Shown here: piece by piece, positions 9,245 to 18,398 of the stretch
How positions within the stretch are numbered: position 1 is the stretch's first letter
Layout of the letters: the number at the start of each line of letters is the position of its first letter
Origin: an uncultured Litoreibacter sp.
Lineage (GTDB): Bacteria > Pseudomonadota > Alphaproteobacteria > Rhodobacterales > Rhodobacteraceae
NCBI GenBank assembly: GCA_947504205.1
Contig: CANNGL010000005.1
Span: 242,751-306,750, forward strand
Length of the DNA: 64,000 nucleotides
Direction: 5' to 3'
Program-made: the position numbers and the translations under genes
Notes under the pieces: generated by a model
The model's database searches: none
Told to the model about the DNA's origin: nothing
The model's input: only the letters and a program-made list of their open reading frames with translations

Positions 9245-10488
9245 CGTCAGAGGGCGATGCCAGCAACACATTGCTGCGTAGTATCGTCGGCGCGCTATTC
9301 GATCCCGAGAAACACGGTCAAGTCGGCGTCGCTGTTTCTGGCGGATCTGACAGCATGGCGCTGCTTGACCTTGCGCGCCACTGGTGTACCAAAAATGACG
9401 TTAAACTTCTGGTCGCTACGGTGGATCACGGTCTGCGTGTTGAAGCCCGGGAAGAGGCTGAATTCGTCGGAAACTACTGCGCCCAGCACGGCTTATCCCA
9501 TACGATCCTGACATGGGACGGCTGGGATGGAAAAGGCAACCTTCAGGCGACGGCACGAGATGCACGATATAACTTGTTGGTTGGCTGGGCGGCTGACTGT
9601 GCGCTGGATGTGATTGCGCTTGGTCATACGCGCGACGATCAAGCTGAGACCTTTCTGATGAGATTGGCGCGTCAGTCTGGCTTGGATGGTTTGGCAGGCA
9701 TGACCAGCAGCATTGCACGAGACGGTATTGTCTTCGTAAGGCCACTACTTTCCCAATCCAGGCAGGTCCTTAAGGATTATCTTCTGCAAGAGCAGATTGG
9801 GTGGATCTCAGATCCTTCAAATGAAGACAGGCGGTACGACCGGATCAAAGCGCGGGAAGCGCTGACCCAGCTTGAAGCTCTGGGGATCAGCGCCGAAGGG
9901 TTGGCGAATTCAGCCCATCATTTGCGGGTCGCTGTCAATTCGCTCGATCACTATACGCGTTTGGAGGCCGAAAGCCGCGTGGTTGAAGATAGGGGCGACA
10001 TCGTTTTGCGCCGCGACCCCAGCCTGCCGATGGAGATAGAACGCAGATTGATTGTGGGCATTCTGCGATATATTGGCCATGGCGAGTATCCACCGCGTGC
10101 CAAGAGCCTTGCTCATCTTGAAAACGCGCTCAACACCAGCGAGAGCCATACGCTTGCGGGCTGCCTGGTCAGCAAAACCGGAAATGATCTTCGCATGTCG
10201 CGCGAATTGGCGTCAGTCGAAGGCATTCGGTGCCGAACCGATCAGCTCTGGGATGGCCGCTGGTGCCTGGATGGCCCCCATTCTGCCGAGCTTGTGGTTG
10301 CGGTTCTGGGGGAAGCCGGTCTGAGGGCTTGCCCAGATAGGCGGGAGACGGATTTACCCCGCGCGTCGTTGTTGTCCACTCCAGCGATCTGGCACGAAAA
10401 TAGGTTGGTCGCCGCGCCCCTAGCGGGGATGTCAAACGGGTGGTCTGCAAGACTTCTCCAAAACTTTAGGCAGTTTTTGAGCCGCTGA
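9241..10488 (+). CDS. tilS: tRNA(Ile)-lysidine synthetase TilS
   Basis: TilS adds lysine to the wobble cytidine of the AUA-reading tRNA-Ile, an essential modification. I chose the GTG that overlaps the cpoB stop (GTGA): it gives 415 residues with the PP-loop SGGSDS at 33-38, the usual distance from the N-terminus. An ATG 90 bases upstream lies wholly inside cpoB and adds 30 residues with no homology. The ATPase core includes DHGLR and GHTRDDQAET; the C-terminal part is more divergent. Confidence 0.93.
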   Translation: MTSEGDASNTLLRSIVGALFDPEKHGQVGVAVSGGSDSMALLDLARHWCTKNDVKLLVATVDHGLRVEAREEAEFVGNYCAQHGLSHTILTWDGWDGKGNLQATARDARYNLLVGWAADCALDVIALGHTRDDQAETFLMRLARQSGLDGLAGMTSSIARDGIVFVRPLLSQSRQVLKDYLLQEQIGWISDPSNEDRRYDRIKAREALTQLEALGISAEGLANSAHHLRVAVNSLDHYTRLEAESRVVEDRGDIVLRRDPSLPMEIERRLIVGILRYIGHGEYPPRAKSLAHLENALNTSESHTLAGCLVSKTGNDLRMSRELASVEGIRCRTDQLWDGRWCLDGPHSAELVVAVLGEAGLRACPDRRETDLPRASLLSTPAIWHENRLVAAPLAGMSNGWSARLLQNFRQFLSR

Positions 10489-10556
10489 ATCGCCGGATTA
10501 TCGAGTTTGAGTGGTCAAAGTGGGCGAAATGACGCTATTGCAGCGATATTCACGCA

Positions 10557-10584
10557 TTGAACCTGAGCCGGTTATCTCTATCTT
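10557..10584 (+). promoter_or_regulatory. Candidate sigma-70-type promoter for ftsH
   Basis: TTGAAC and TATCTT are spaced by 16 bases, about 60 bases ahead of the ftsH start. They lie in the 159-base gap between tilS and ftsH. The -35 is a good match and the -10 moderate. No convincing sigma-32 CCCCAT-type -10 element was found. Confidence 0.4.
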
Positions 10585-10647
10585 AGAACAAAGGCCTTTT
10601 TCCCGTCGGGAAACGGTGGGCCAACCCGTGTTTTAGGAGACATCCCC

Positions 10648-12564
10648 TTGGGCAACGCGCGCAACATCGCATTTTGGGTCATTCTATTCCTCTTGATCCT
10701 TGCACTTTTCAACTTGTTCAATGGCGGTCAATCCACGACGTCATCGCGGAGCATTCCTTATTCGGACTTCATTGATCGGGTCGAGCAAGGTGATGTCAGC
10801 AGAGTTACGCTTGACGGTGAGAAGATCATCGTCAGCTCGGGTGACGAGCAATTTGTGACCGTGAAGCCGGAAGGTGTCGATGTGACCCCTGTGCTGCTCG
10901 ACAACAAGGTTGCCATCGAGGCCAAGCCGCAAGAGCAGTCTGGACTGCTTGCGTATGTCGGGACGCTTTTGCCCTTCCTCATTATTATCGGTATCTGGAT
11001 CTTCTTCATGAACCGGATGCAAGGCGGTGGGCGCGGCGGCGCGATGGGTTTTGGCAAGTCAAAGGCCAAACTACTGACCGAAAAGCATGGGCGCGTCACG
11101 TTTGATGACGTCGCGGGCATTGATGAAGCCAAAGATGATCTGGAAGAGATTGTTGAATTCCTGCGCAATCCACAGAAATTCTCACGTTTGGGCGGTAAAA
11201 TCCCGAAAGGCGCGCTTTTGGTGGGCCCTCCGGGTACGGGTAAGACACTTCTTGCGCGCGCCGTTGCAGGCGAAGCGGGTGTTCCTTTCTTCACGATCTC
11301 GGGTTCGGATTTCGTTGAAATGTTTGTTGGTGTGGGCGCGTCGCGGGTCCGCGACATGTTCGAACAGGCGAAGAAAAACGCGCCATGCATCGTGTTTATC
11401 GATGAGATTGACGCGGTTGGACGATCACGCGGTGTCGGCTATGGCGGCGGCAACGATGAGCGGGAACAAACGCTCAACCAGCTGTTGGTCGAGATGGACG
11501 GGTTTGAAGCCAACGAAGGCATCATCATCGTCGCAGCAACCAACCGCCCAGATGTTCTCGATCCGGCGCTGCTGCGTCCGGGCCGCTTTGATCGTCAGGT
11601 TCAAGTGCCAAATCCGGATATCAAAGGTCGTGAGAAGATCCTTCGTGTGCACGCCCGCAAGGTGCCATTGGGTCCTGACGTGGATCTGCGCATCATTGCC
11701 CGCGGTACTCCTGGCTTTTCTGGTGCCGATCTGGCAAACCTCGTGAACGAGTCCGCCCTCATGGCTGCGCGCTTTGGGCGTCGGTTCGTGACGATGGAAG
11801 ATTTCGAGAACGCGAAAGACAAGGTCATGATGGGAGCGGAGCGCCGCTCGATGGTTATGACCGAAGACGAGAAAAAGCTGACCGCCTATCACGAGGCAGG
11901 TCATGCGATTGTCGGACTGAATGTTCCGCAGCATGACCCAATCCACAAGGCCACGATTATTCCACGCGGTCGCGCGCTCGGGCTTGTTATGAGCTTGCCA
12001 GAACGCGATCAACTTAGTGTCACGCGGACAAAGTATACCTCCAAGATTGCGATGGCGATGGGTGGTAAAGTGGCTGAGGAACTCAAGTTCGGCGCTGAGA
12101 ACGTCACATCAGGGGCAACCTCGGACATCCAGCAAGTGTCAAAAATCGCACGTGCGATGGTGACACAGTTTGGTTTTGCTGAAGAACTTGGCCACGTTGA
12201 TTACGCAAATGAGCAGCAATCTTACCTCGGAAGCTATGGGGGTGGCACCAATCACTCTCAGGAGACCCAGAAGATCATCGACCAGAAGGTCAAGGAACTG
12301 ATCGACGAGGGCTATGAGACTGCAAAGCGTATCCTCACTGAAAAGAATGATGAATGGGAACGCTTGGCTCAAGGTCTGTTGGAATATGAAACGTTGACTG
12401 GCAATGAGATCAACAAAGTCATCAACGGAGAACCTTTGTCGAAGAATGACGACGAAGATGACACGCCAGACAGTGGTACGACTTCGGTTGCTTCGATCCC
12501 GAAAACCAAGAAGCCCAAGCCGCCCAAAGCGGATGGTGGGATGGAACCTGAACCAACCGCTTAA
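10648..12564 (+). CDS. ftsH: ATP-dependent zinc metalloprotease FtsH
   Basis: FtsH is the membrane-anchored AAA+ hexameric protease that degrades unassembled membrane proteins and regulatory factors. The start is TTG, supported by a ttAGGAGa ribosome site eight bases upstream. The 638 residues contain membrane helices at about 7-24 and 103-121 around a periplasmic domain, Walker A GPPGTGKT at 193-200, IDEID near 251, the second region of homology around 298-316, and the zinc site HEAGH at 415-419. The C-terminal tail is acidic and then lysine/proline-rich. The gene is closed by an intrinsic terminator. Confidence 0.98.
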   Translation: MGNARNIAFWVILFLLILALFNLFNGGQSTTSSRSIPYSDFIDRVEQGDVSRVTLDGEKIIVSSGDEQFVTVKPEGVDVTPVLLDNKVAIEAKPQEQSGLLAYVGTLLPFLIIIGIWIFFMNRMQGGGRGGAMGFGKSKAKLLTEKHGRVTFDDVAGIDEAKDDLEEIVEFLRNPQKFSRLGGKIPKGALLVGPPGTGKTLLARAVAGEAGVPFFTISGSDFVEMFVGVGASRVRDMFEQAKKNAPCIVFIDEIDAVGRSRGVGYGGGNDEREQTLNQLLVEMDGFEANEGIIIVAATNRPDVLDPALLRPGRFDRQVQVPNPDIKGREKILRVHARKVPLGPDVDLRIIARGTPGFSGADLANLVNESALMAARFGRRFVTMEDFENAKDKVMMGAERRSMVMTEDEKKLTAYHEAGHAIVGLNVPQHDPIHKATIIPRGRALGLVMSLPERDQLSVTRTKYTSKIAMAMGGKVAEELKFGAENVTSGATSDIQQVSKIARAMVTQFGFAEELGHVDYANEQQSYLGSYGGGTNHSQETQKIIDQKVKELIDEGYETAKRILTEKNDEWERLAQGLLEYETLTGNEINKVINGEPLSKNDDEDDTPDSGTTSVASIPKTKKPKPPKADGGMEPEPTA

Positions 12565-12586
12565 CGCGGACTAGAACCGAGACAAC

Positions 12587-12613
12587 AAGGCCACGCAATT
12601 GCGTGGCCTTTTT
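12587..12613 (+). terminator. Intrinsic terminator after ftsH
   Basis: A perfect 24-base palindrome, GGCCACGCAATTGCGTGGCC with flanking AA/TT, forms a strong stem and runs into a T tract 23-49 bases after the ftsH stop. This ends the tol-pal-tilS-ftsH region. Confidence 0.9.
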
Positions 12614-12710
12614 CGTATTCAGTCGAGTGATCCGTATCGTCACAACCCGTGACTGGACCTGATGTGCCCAGCTTGGCATGTTGTGCGTTCAGGCAAGAGG
12701 AGGAGACGCC

Positions 12711-13328
12711 ATGCCCGCTCTGTTGAAAACTAGCTATACTGGTAAAATCATCTGGTTGGGCAATGTGGCTGACCGGGAACTAACGCTGCGCTCCGACGCA
12801 TTGCAGCAGGGCTTTGCGTCCTTTGCCGGGTTCGACAGTGAAAGCCATTCTGGGCTGACCCGGCTGTCGTGTAGTCGGGTGGCGAGCCAGTATCCCAAGG
12901 GCACCGAGATCAGAAACACACGACAATTCTGCATAGTCTCTGCCGAGGAAATGGCCGCGGTTGCCGACGCCATGGGTCTAGAGACATTTGACCCGGGATG
13001 GTGTGGGGCGAATATGGTCGTGGACGGCATCCCGGATTTCACCCACATACCGCCATCCTCCCGGCTGCAAACACACAATGGCACGACCTTGACGGTAGAC
13101 ATGGAAAACCGCCCCTGTCACCTACCTGCCCCCATCATCGACCAAGACGCGCCGGGGCAGGGTAAGGGGTTCAAGGCCGCTGCCAAAGGCAGGCGAGGTG
13201 TTACAGCTTGGGTCGAACGAGAGGGCAGTTTGCAAGTCGGCGACACCGTTACTTTACACATTCCCGATCAGCGCCAATGGGAGCCGGGGTTGTCCGTTAT
13301 GGCGGCAGGAAAGGCCCTGCATGCCTGA
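12711..13328 (+). CDS. MOSC domain-containing protein
   Basis: MOSC domains are beta-strand-rich modules found in molybdenum cofactor sulphurases and in stand-alone proteins (YiiM, YuaD) thought to handle Moco-bound sulphur or related chemistry. The chosen start has an AGGAGGAG ribosome site and gives 205 residues; an upstream in-frame ATG has none. Visible family features are the N-terminal GKIIWLG strand, the central GWCGANMVVDGIPDF segment and the C-terminal GVTAWVEREGSLQVGDTVTLHIP. Its last eight bases overlap the alkC-like gene, suggesting translational coupling. The substrate is unknown. Confidence 0.85.
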   Translation: MPALLKTSYTGKIIWLGNVADRELTLRSDALQQGFASFAGFDSESHSGLTRLSCSRVASQYPKGTEIRNTRQFCIVSAEEMAAVADAMGLETFDPGWCGANMVVDGIPDFTHIPPSSRLQTHNGTTLTVDMENRPCHLPAPIIDQDAPGQGKGFKAAAKGRRGVTAWVEREGSLQVGDTVTLHIPDQRQWEPGLSVMAAGKALHA

Positions 13329-14442
13329 GCCATTCAAGAATATCTACAACCCAGAGCTTATCGATGGGATGGCCAAACACCTGACCCGTGCCAGTTCGGC
13401 TTTTGATGCGGATACGTTTCTGAAAACAGCCTTGGATAGTCTGGAAACACTGGAAATGATGGATCGCGCCGAACAGATCAGCCGCGCGATTGATCGAGCC
13501 TTTCCGCCGGGCTTTGCGACCAAAACAGATGCTATGTTGGCCAGCTTGCATCCCGATGAGGAGATGGAACTCAAGGAGATGCAGATCGACGACCAAGGCA
13601 TCGCGGGATGGGCTGTTGCTGCCATGGCGCGTGTCGTGGAACGGGATGGGCTGAACCATCCTGTCGAGGCACTCGCGGCGCTTAAGGAGATGACAAAGAG
13701 GTTTTCAGCAGAATTTTCGGTGCGCCCCTTCTTTCGCGAGCATACCGAATTGGCATTGGCCACTGCGATGACCTGGGCAGACGATGAAAATGTTCATGTC
13801 CGAAGATTGGCAAGCGAGGGCGCACGACCGCTTTTGCCCTGGGGCATCAAGCTGCAAAGCTTTGTGAAAGATCCAGCTCCTTTAGTGCCATTGCTCACGA
13901 AACTCAGGGATGACTCAGCGGAATATGTAAGGCGGTCTGTTGCAAACAATCTCAACGACATCGCCAAAAACCAACCCGACCTTGTGGCTGAGATTGCCAA
14001 GGACTGGTTGCGCGAAGCCGATACCAACCGTCGGCGATTGGTCAAGCATGCCTGCCGGTCTTTGATCAAGAAAGGGCATAGTGGCGCGCTGGATGCGTTC
14101 GGATATTCACCGCCGAAGTTAAGCAATGTTGTCTTGTCTAGCCCGAGCAAACTTCGGCTTGGCGACGACCTGACAATCGACATTTCGTTCACCGCGCAGA
14201 CAGATCAGAAGCTGCTGATCGACTATGCAATCCACTTCATGCGGGCAAACGGCAGCTTAAGTCCAAAGGTCTTCAAATGGACCGAGATAAAAGTTGCGGC
14301 GGGTGAGCAGATCAAGCTTACAAAAGTGCATGCATATAAGCCGGTAACGACCCGCAAGGATTATGCTGGTCGGCAGATTGTTTCTGTTCAAATCAATGGT
14401 CAGGACGTCGCGCAAAGCCCGTTTGATTTTTTACTTTCGTAA
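13321..14442 (+). CDS. AlkC-type DNA alkylation repair protein (HEAT-like repeats plus Ig-like domain)
   Basis: AlkC/AlkD enzymes are HEAT-repeat DNA glycosylases that remove 3-methyladenine-type lesions. The 373-residue protein has about 260 residues of helical repeats, with DDSAEYVRRSVANNLNDIAK a typical HEAT-like unit. A C-terminal beta-rich segment from about residue 275 fits the Ig-like domain that distinguishes AlkC from the shorter AlkD. The ATG overlaps the MOSC gene by eight bases; upstream extensions would lie inside MOSC. Family membership is confident, the AlkC subtype a little less so. Confidence 0.85.
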   Translation: MPEPFKNIYNPELIDGMAKHLTRASSAFDADTFLKTALDSLETLEMMDRAEQISRAIDRAFPPGFATKTDAMLASLHPDEEMELKEMQIDDQGIAGWAVAAMARVVERDGLNHPVEALAALKEMTKRFSAEFSVRPFFREHTELALATAMTWADDENVHVRRLASEGARPLLPWGIKLQSFVKDPAPLVPLLTKLRDDSAEYVRRSVANNLNDIAKNQPDLVAEIAKDWLREADTNRRRLVKHACRSLIKKGHSGALDAFGYSPPKLSNVVLSSPSKLRLGDDLTIDISFTAQTDQKLLIDYAIHFMRANGSLSPKVFKWTEIKVAAGEQIKLTKVHAYKPVTTRKDYAGRQIVSVQINGQDVAQSPFDFLLS

Positions 14443-14587
14443 GAAAGTGTCCGAATCTCAGACGGGCTGGAGGGAGCGGGTTCGGCGGAACCAATGGAGA
14501 AAATGTCGCAATCGCGCCGTGTGGTGCTGAGCTTTCTCGATATAGCCGAGTGTATACAAACGCACACGACCTGTTCCGGGAGAGATC

Positions 14588-16264
14588 ATGGCCTACAAAT
14601 CTGATATCGAAATTGCCCGCGAGGCAAAGAAAAAGCCAATTCAGGAAATTGGTAAAAAGCTTGGGATCGGGTCGGATGATCTTCTTCCCTATGGTCATGA
14701 CAAGGCGAAGGTCAGTCAGGAGTTCATCAACTCCGTCAAGGGCAACGACAATGGCAAGCTAATCCTTGTGACAGCCATTAACCCGACGCCTGCGGGAGAG
14801 GGTAAGACGACAACCACCGTCGGCCTTGGGGATGGTCTCAACAGGATTGGCAAAAAGGCTTGTATTTGCATCCGCGAAGCATCGCTGGGGCCAAACTTCG
14901 GCATGAAGGGTGGGGCCGCTGGCGGTGGCTATGCTCAGGTCGTTCCGATGGAAGAGATGAATTTGCACTTCACGGGTGACTTTCACGCCATCACTTCGGC
15001 GCATTCCTTGCTGTCGGCAATGATCGACAACCACATCTACTGGGGTAACGAGCAAGAAATCGACCTGCGCCGCGTACAGTGGAAACGCGTCGTAGACATG
15101 AATGACCGTGCCTTGCGCCAGATCACGTGTTCTCTGGGTGGAGTGGCGAATGGCTTTCCCCGCGAAGGCGGCTTTGACATCACCGTGGCGTCCGAGGTCA
15201 TGGCGATCCTGTGTCTGGCCAAGGATCTTGTCGATCTTCAGAAGCGTCTTGGCGACATGATTGTTGCATATCGTCGCGACCGCACACCTGTGTTCTGCCG
15301 CGATATCAAGGCAGACGGCGCCATGACGGTCCTGTTGAAGGACGCCATGCAGCCAAACCTCGTGCAGACGCTCGAAAACAACCCGGCCTTTGTCCATGGT
15401 GGACCGTTCGCGAATATCGCGCATGGCTGCAACTCTGTGATTGCCACCACAACTGCGCTGAAAATCTCTGACTATGTGGTCACCGAAGCGGGATTTGGCG
15501 CAGATCTGGGTGCCGAAAAATTCATGAACATCAAATGCCGCAAAGCTGGCCTGTCGCCGGACTGTGTTGTGCTTGTTGCCACCGTACGGGCGATGAAGAT
15601 GAATGGCGGTGTCGCAAAAGCGGATCTGGGCGAGGAAAACGTTGCTGCTGTGCAGGAGGGGTGTGCCAATCTGGGGCGCCATATCGGAAACCTGAAATCC
15701 TTCGGAGTTCCCGTAGTCGTCGCGATCAACCACTTTGTCACCGACACGGATGCCGAGGTGCAAGCGGTCAAAGACTATGTCGACACGCAAGGATCGGAAG
15801 CAATCGTTTCGCAGCATTGGGAGCATGGATCAAAGGGCTCTGAGGCGCTTGCCAAACGGGTTGCAGAAATCGCAGATAGTGGCGTTTCGCAGTTTGCGCC
15901 GATCTATAACGATGATCTGCCGTTGCTTGAGAAAATCAATCGTATTGCGAAGTCTATCTACCGGGCGGATGAGGTTCTGGCCGACAAGAAAATTCGCGAC
16001 CAGTTGAAGCTCTGGGAAGATCAGGGCTACGGCAACCTGCCAATTTGTATGGCAAAAACGCAGTATTCGTTCTCAACTGACCCCAATCTGCGCGGCGCGC
16101 CGACTGGACATTCGGTGCCAGTCAGGGAAGTACGTCTTTCTGCGGGCGCGGGTTTTGTTGTGGTCGTCTGTGGTGAGATCATGACAATGCCAGGCTTGCC
16201 ACGTGTGCCATCTGCTGAGGCGATACATCTCAATGATGATGGCCAAATCGAAGGCTTGTTCTAA
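14588..16264 (+). CDS. fhs: Formate-tetrahydrofolate ligase
   Basis: Fhs condenses formate with tetrahydrofolate using ATP to give 10-formyl-THF, feeding one-carbon units to purines or, in Roseobacters, linking methyl-group oxidation to folate. The 558-residue length is typical. The ATP-binding segment [18 protein letters not shown] lies at about 67-84, followed by the conserved [21 protein letters not shown] gggagaga ribosome site precedes the ATG. folD follows 106 bases downstream, after a GC-rich hairpin. Confidence 0.98.
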   Translation: MAYKSDIEIAREAKKKPIQEIGKKLGIGSDDLLPYGHDKAKVSQEFINSVKGNDNGKLILVTAINPTPAGEGKTTTTVGLGDGLNRIGKKACICIREASLGPNFGMKGGAAGGGYAQVVPMEEMNLHFTGDFHAITSAHSLLSAMIDNHIYWGNEQEIDLRRVQWKRVVDMNDRALRQITCSLGGVANGFPREGGFDITVASEVMAILCLAKDLVDLQKRLGDMIVAYRRDRTPVFCRDIKADGAMTVLLKDAMQPNLVQTLENNPAFVHGGPFANIAHGCNSVIATTTALKISDYVVTEAGFGADLGAEKFMNIKCRKAGLSPDCVVLVATVRAMKMNGGVAKADLGEENVAAVQEGCANLGRHIGNLKSFGVPVVVAINHFVTDTDAEVQAVKDYVDTQGSEAIVSQHWEHGSKGSEALAKRVAEIADSGVSQFAPIYNDDLPLLEKINRIAKSIYRADEVLADKKIRDQLKLWEDQGYGNLPICMAKTQYSFSTDPNLRGAPTGHSVPVREVRLSAGAGFVVVVCGEIMTMPGLPRVPSAEAIHLNDDGQIEGLF

Positions 16265-16274
16265 AACCGGTTGT

Positions 16275-16309
16275 GCGGCGGGATGAGGCATCGAGCCTCT
16301 CCCCGCCGC
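16275..16309 (+). terminator. GC-rich hairpin between fhs and folD
   Basis: GCGGCGGGATGAGGC and GCCTCTCCCCGCCGC pair around a five-base loop with a short internal mismatch. The stem is strong but no T tract follows, so it could be a partial or Rho-assisted terminator or an mRNA-stabilising structure between the two folate genes. Confidence 0.45.
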
Positions 16310-16370
16310 GTCGCCGCATTGCGGCTCTCAAACCGACCAAAAGTGGCTCGAAACAGCAAAGGACTTAGCT

Positions 16371-17273
16371 ATGAGCGCCAAAGTGATTGATGGGAAGGCC
16401 TTCGCAGCCAAAGTGCGCGGCCAGGTTGCGGAACACGTAACACGCTTGAAAGACGAGCATGGCATCACGCCGGGATTGGCTGTTGTTTTGGTCGGAGAAG
16501 ACCCTGCATCGCAGGTCTATGTGCGCTCGAAGGGCAAAATGACGCTCGAAGTTGGCATGAAGTCGGTCGAGCATAAACTTGATGCAAACACGTCGGAAGC
16601 CGACCTTCTGGCGCTCATAGATCAACTTAACAATGATGATACGATCCATGGCATTTTGGTTCAGTTGCCGCTCCCAAAGCACTTGAACGAAGATCTCGTG
16701 ATCAATTCGATTGATCCTTCAAAGGACGTTGATGGGTTCCATATCTCAAATGTGGGGCTTCTTGGCACTGGTCAAAAGTCGATGGTTCCCTGCACGCCAT
16801 TGGGCTGTTTGATGATGCTGCGCGACCACCATGGATCGCTTAGCGGCTTGAATGCCGTTGTGGTTGGACGATCGAATATTGTTGGCAAGCCCATGTCGCA
16901 ACTTTTGCTTGGCGACAGCTGCACCGTCACGATTGCGCATTCCCGCACCAAAGATTTACCAGATGTGGTGCGCGGTGCCGATATCGTGGTGGCTGCCGTT
17001 GGGCGCCCAGAAATGGTGCCGGGCGATTGGATCAAGCCCGGAGCAACTGTGATTGATGTAGGCATCAACCGTATAGACGCTCCGGAAAAGGGAGAGGGTA
17101 AAACCCGTCTCGTGGGGGATTGCCATTATGAAAGCTGCGCCGAGGTGGCAGGGGCAATCACGCCAGTTCCAGGCGGCGTCGGCCCGATGACAATCGCCTG
17201 TTTGCTGGCAAATACAGTGACATCGTGCTGCAGGGCCAATGGCTTGGACGAGCCAGAAGGTTTGACCGCTTAA
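16371..17273 (+). CDS. folD: Bifunctional methylenetetrahydrofolate dehydrogenase / methenyltetrahydrofolate cyclohydrolase FolD
   Basis: FolD interconverts methylene-THF, methenyl-THF and 10-formyl-THF with NADP. The 300 residues contain YVRSK with the catalytic lysine at K56, the VQLPLP and KDVDGFH signatures (about 97-102 and 118-124), and the NADP-binding GRSNIVGKP at 166-174. A purine-rich aaagga lies before the ATG. Together with fhs it completes the folate branch for formate and methylene units. Its TAA shares a TTAA with the convergent thioesterase gene. Confidence 0.98.
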   Translation: MSAKVIDGKAFAAKVRGQVAEHVTRLKDEHGITPGLAVVLVGEDPASQVYVRSKGKMTLEVGMKSVEHKLDANTSEADLLALIDQLNNDDTIHGILVQLPLPKHLNEDLVINSIDPSKDVDGFHISNVGLLGTGQKSMVPCTPLGCLMMLRDHHGSLSGLNAVVVGRSNIVGKPMSQLLLGDSCTVTIAHSRTKDLPDVVRGADIVVAAVGRPEMVPGDWIKPGATVIDVGINRIDAPEKGEGKTRLVGDCHYESCAEVAGAITPVPGGVGPMTIACLLANTVTSCCRANGLDEPEGLTA

Positions 17274-17689
17274 ACTGGGATCATCGTTCCCTGTAGTATG
17301 GCGACATGATTTTTGGTGTCGTCTTCGACGGCATGAACATCTGCTTGCACAATCACGAGCCGACGGCCGGGCTTGATCACTCGGCCTGTGGCGATGAGTT
17401 GGCTGCCCGCCGCGGGAGCGAGTAGATTTATCTTCATTTCAGTCGTCAGCACCTCGGATGTCGCGGGCATCAGGGACAAGGCGGCATACCCCGCAGCGCT
17501 ATCCCCGAGAGCGAATGTCAGGCCGGCATGTGCCACGCCATGCTGCTGTTTGTAGCCGTCATCAATGGGGCAAGTCAGACAGCAGTGCCCCGCACCAAGT
17601 TCGCTAATGCGCGCAGAGATGCTTGCCATGAAGGACTGTGAAGCAAAGCTCTTGCGGATTTTCCGGTCGATCTCTGGTGATAAATTCAT
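17270..17689 (-). CDS. PaaI-family hotdog thioesterase
   Basis: The 139-residue protein has the PaaI pattern [21 protein letters not shown] around residues 50-70, including the candidate catalytic aspartate D63, so acyl-CoA thioester hydrolysis is the likely activity. In aerobic phenylacetate degradation PaaI rescues CoA, but no paa gene is in view and the substrate here is open. It begins ten bases after pdeM and is probably its co-transcribed downstream partner. Its stop overlaps that of folD. Confidence 0.85.
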   Translation of the reverse strand: MNLSPEIDRKIRKSFASQSFMASISARISELGAGHCCLTCPIDDGYKQQHGVAHAGLTFALGDSAAGYAALSLMPATSEVLTTEMKINLLAPAAGSQLIATGRVIKPGRRLVIVQADVHAVEDDTKNHVAILQGTMIPV

Positions 17690-17699
17690 GCGGGCTATC

Positions 17700-18362
17700 C
17701 TAGCGGGGCATTGGCAGTTCGCACAGTGGCGTACCTGTCAAAATGGCGCGCGCGTCGGGTCGCATCAACATGGTCAAAGCACTGTCCGAACTGCGCAAAC
17801 CGCCGGTATAAGCGCCATAGGCTGGCAGGATCAGCCTGGTGGCATCATATAAAAAGCACGCGCGGGTCAAAACGCGACCGCGCAGCGAAAGCGACGCCTT
17901 TGGGTGATAATGACCTGTCACCTCGGCCTCAGCATCAGGTGTTGCGATGTGACGAAAGGTTAGCTCACCGATAGCGACCTCGGCCCGGTGTGATCCACCG
18001 AATTCCAACGGGCCCGGATCGTGATTGCCCTCAATCCAAACCCAGCTTCGCCCCGCCATCATTCGGTTGATCCACAACACATGATCTTCGGGCAAGGACT
18101 GGCCTGCCTCCAGATCGTCAAAGCTGTCTCCGAGACAAATCACATTTGCCGCGCGGGTCATGGCCAGATCCTCGTCCAAGCGGCTCAGTGTTTCGATCGT
18201 CTCATAAGGAGGCAACATTTGACCGGAGCGGCGTGCAATACGTTCTGACTTTCCAAGGTGCAAATCCGAGACCACCAACAGGTTCTCATCTGGCCAGAAC
18301 AGTGCTCCTGATGCCAAGGCTTTGAGCTTTGTTCGTGCAAAGGTGAAGTCGTGGGTGTTCAT
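17700..18362 (-). CDS. pdeM: Ligase-associated DNA damage response endonuclease PdeM
   Basis: PdeM is a calcineurin-like metallophosphoesterase found with an Lhr-like helicase, an ATP-dependent DNA ligase and a putative exonuclease in a predicted DNA repair set. The 220 residues show the metal-site blocks in order: SDLHLGKSE (D33, H35), CLGDSFDD (D79), EGNHD (N113, H114) and GHYHPK (H151, H153). It follows the helicase gene by 36 bases on the same strand. Ligase and exonuclease partners are not in this window. Confidence 0.9.
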   Translation of the reverse strand: MNTHDFTFARTKLKALASGALFWPDENLLVVSDLHLGKSERIARRSGQMLPPYETIETLSRLDEDLAMTRAANVICLGDSFDDLEAGQSLPEDHVLWINRMMAGRSWVWIEGNHDPGPLEFGGSHRAEVAIGELTFRHIATPDAEAEVTGHYHPKASLSLRGRVLTRACFLYDATRLILPAYGAYTGGLRSSDSALTMLMRPDARAILTGTPLCELPMPR

Positions 18363-18398
18363 ATTGTGTTCTTACGAGAAGCTCAGAAGGCTTTCCAG

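Noticed and set aside
10599-10613. TTTCCCGTCGGGAAA hairpin in the ftsH leader
   Set aside because: The stem is short with an almost absent loop and no T tract; not enough to call a terminator or riboswitch.
14759-15826. A 355-codon open frame antisense to fhs
   Set aside because: It lies fully inside the strongly conserved fhs gene, has no recognisable domain and reads as the antisense of a GC-biased coding region.
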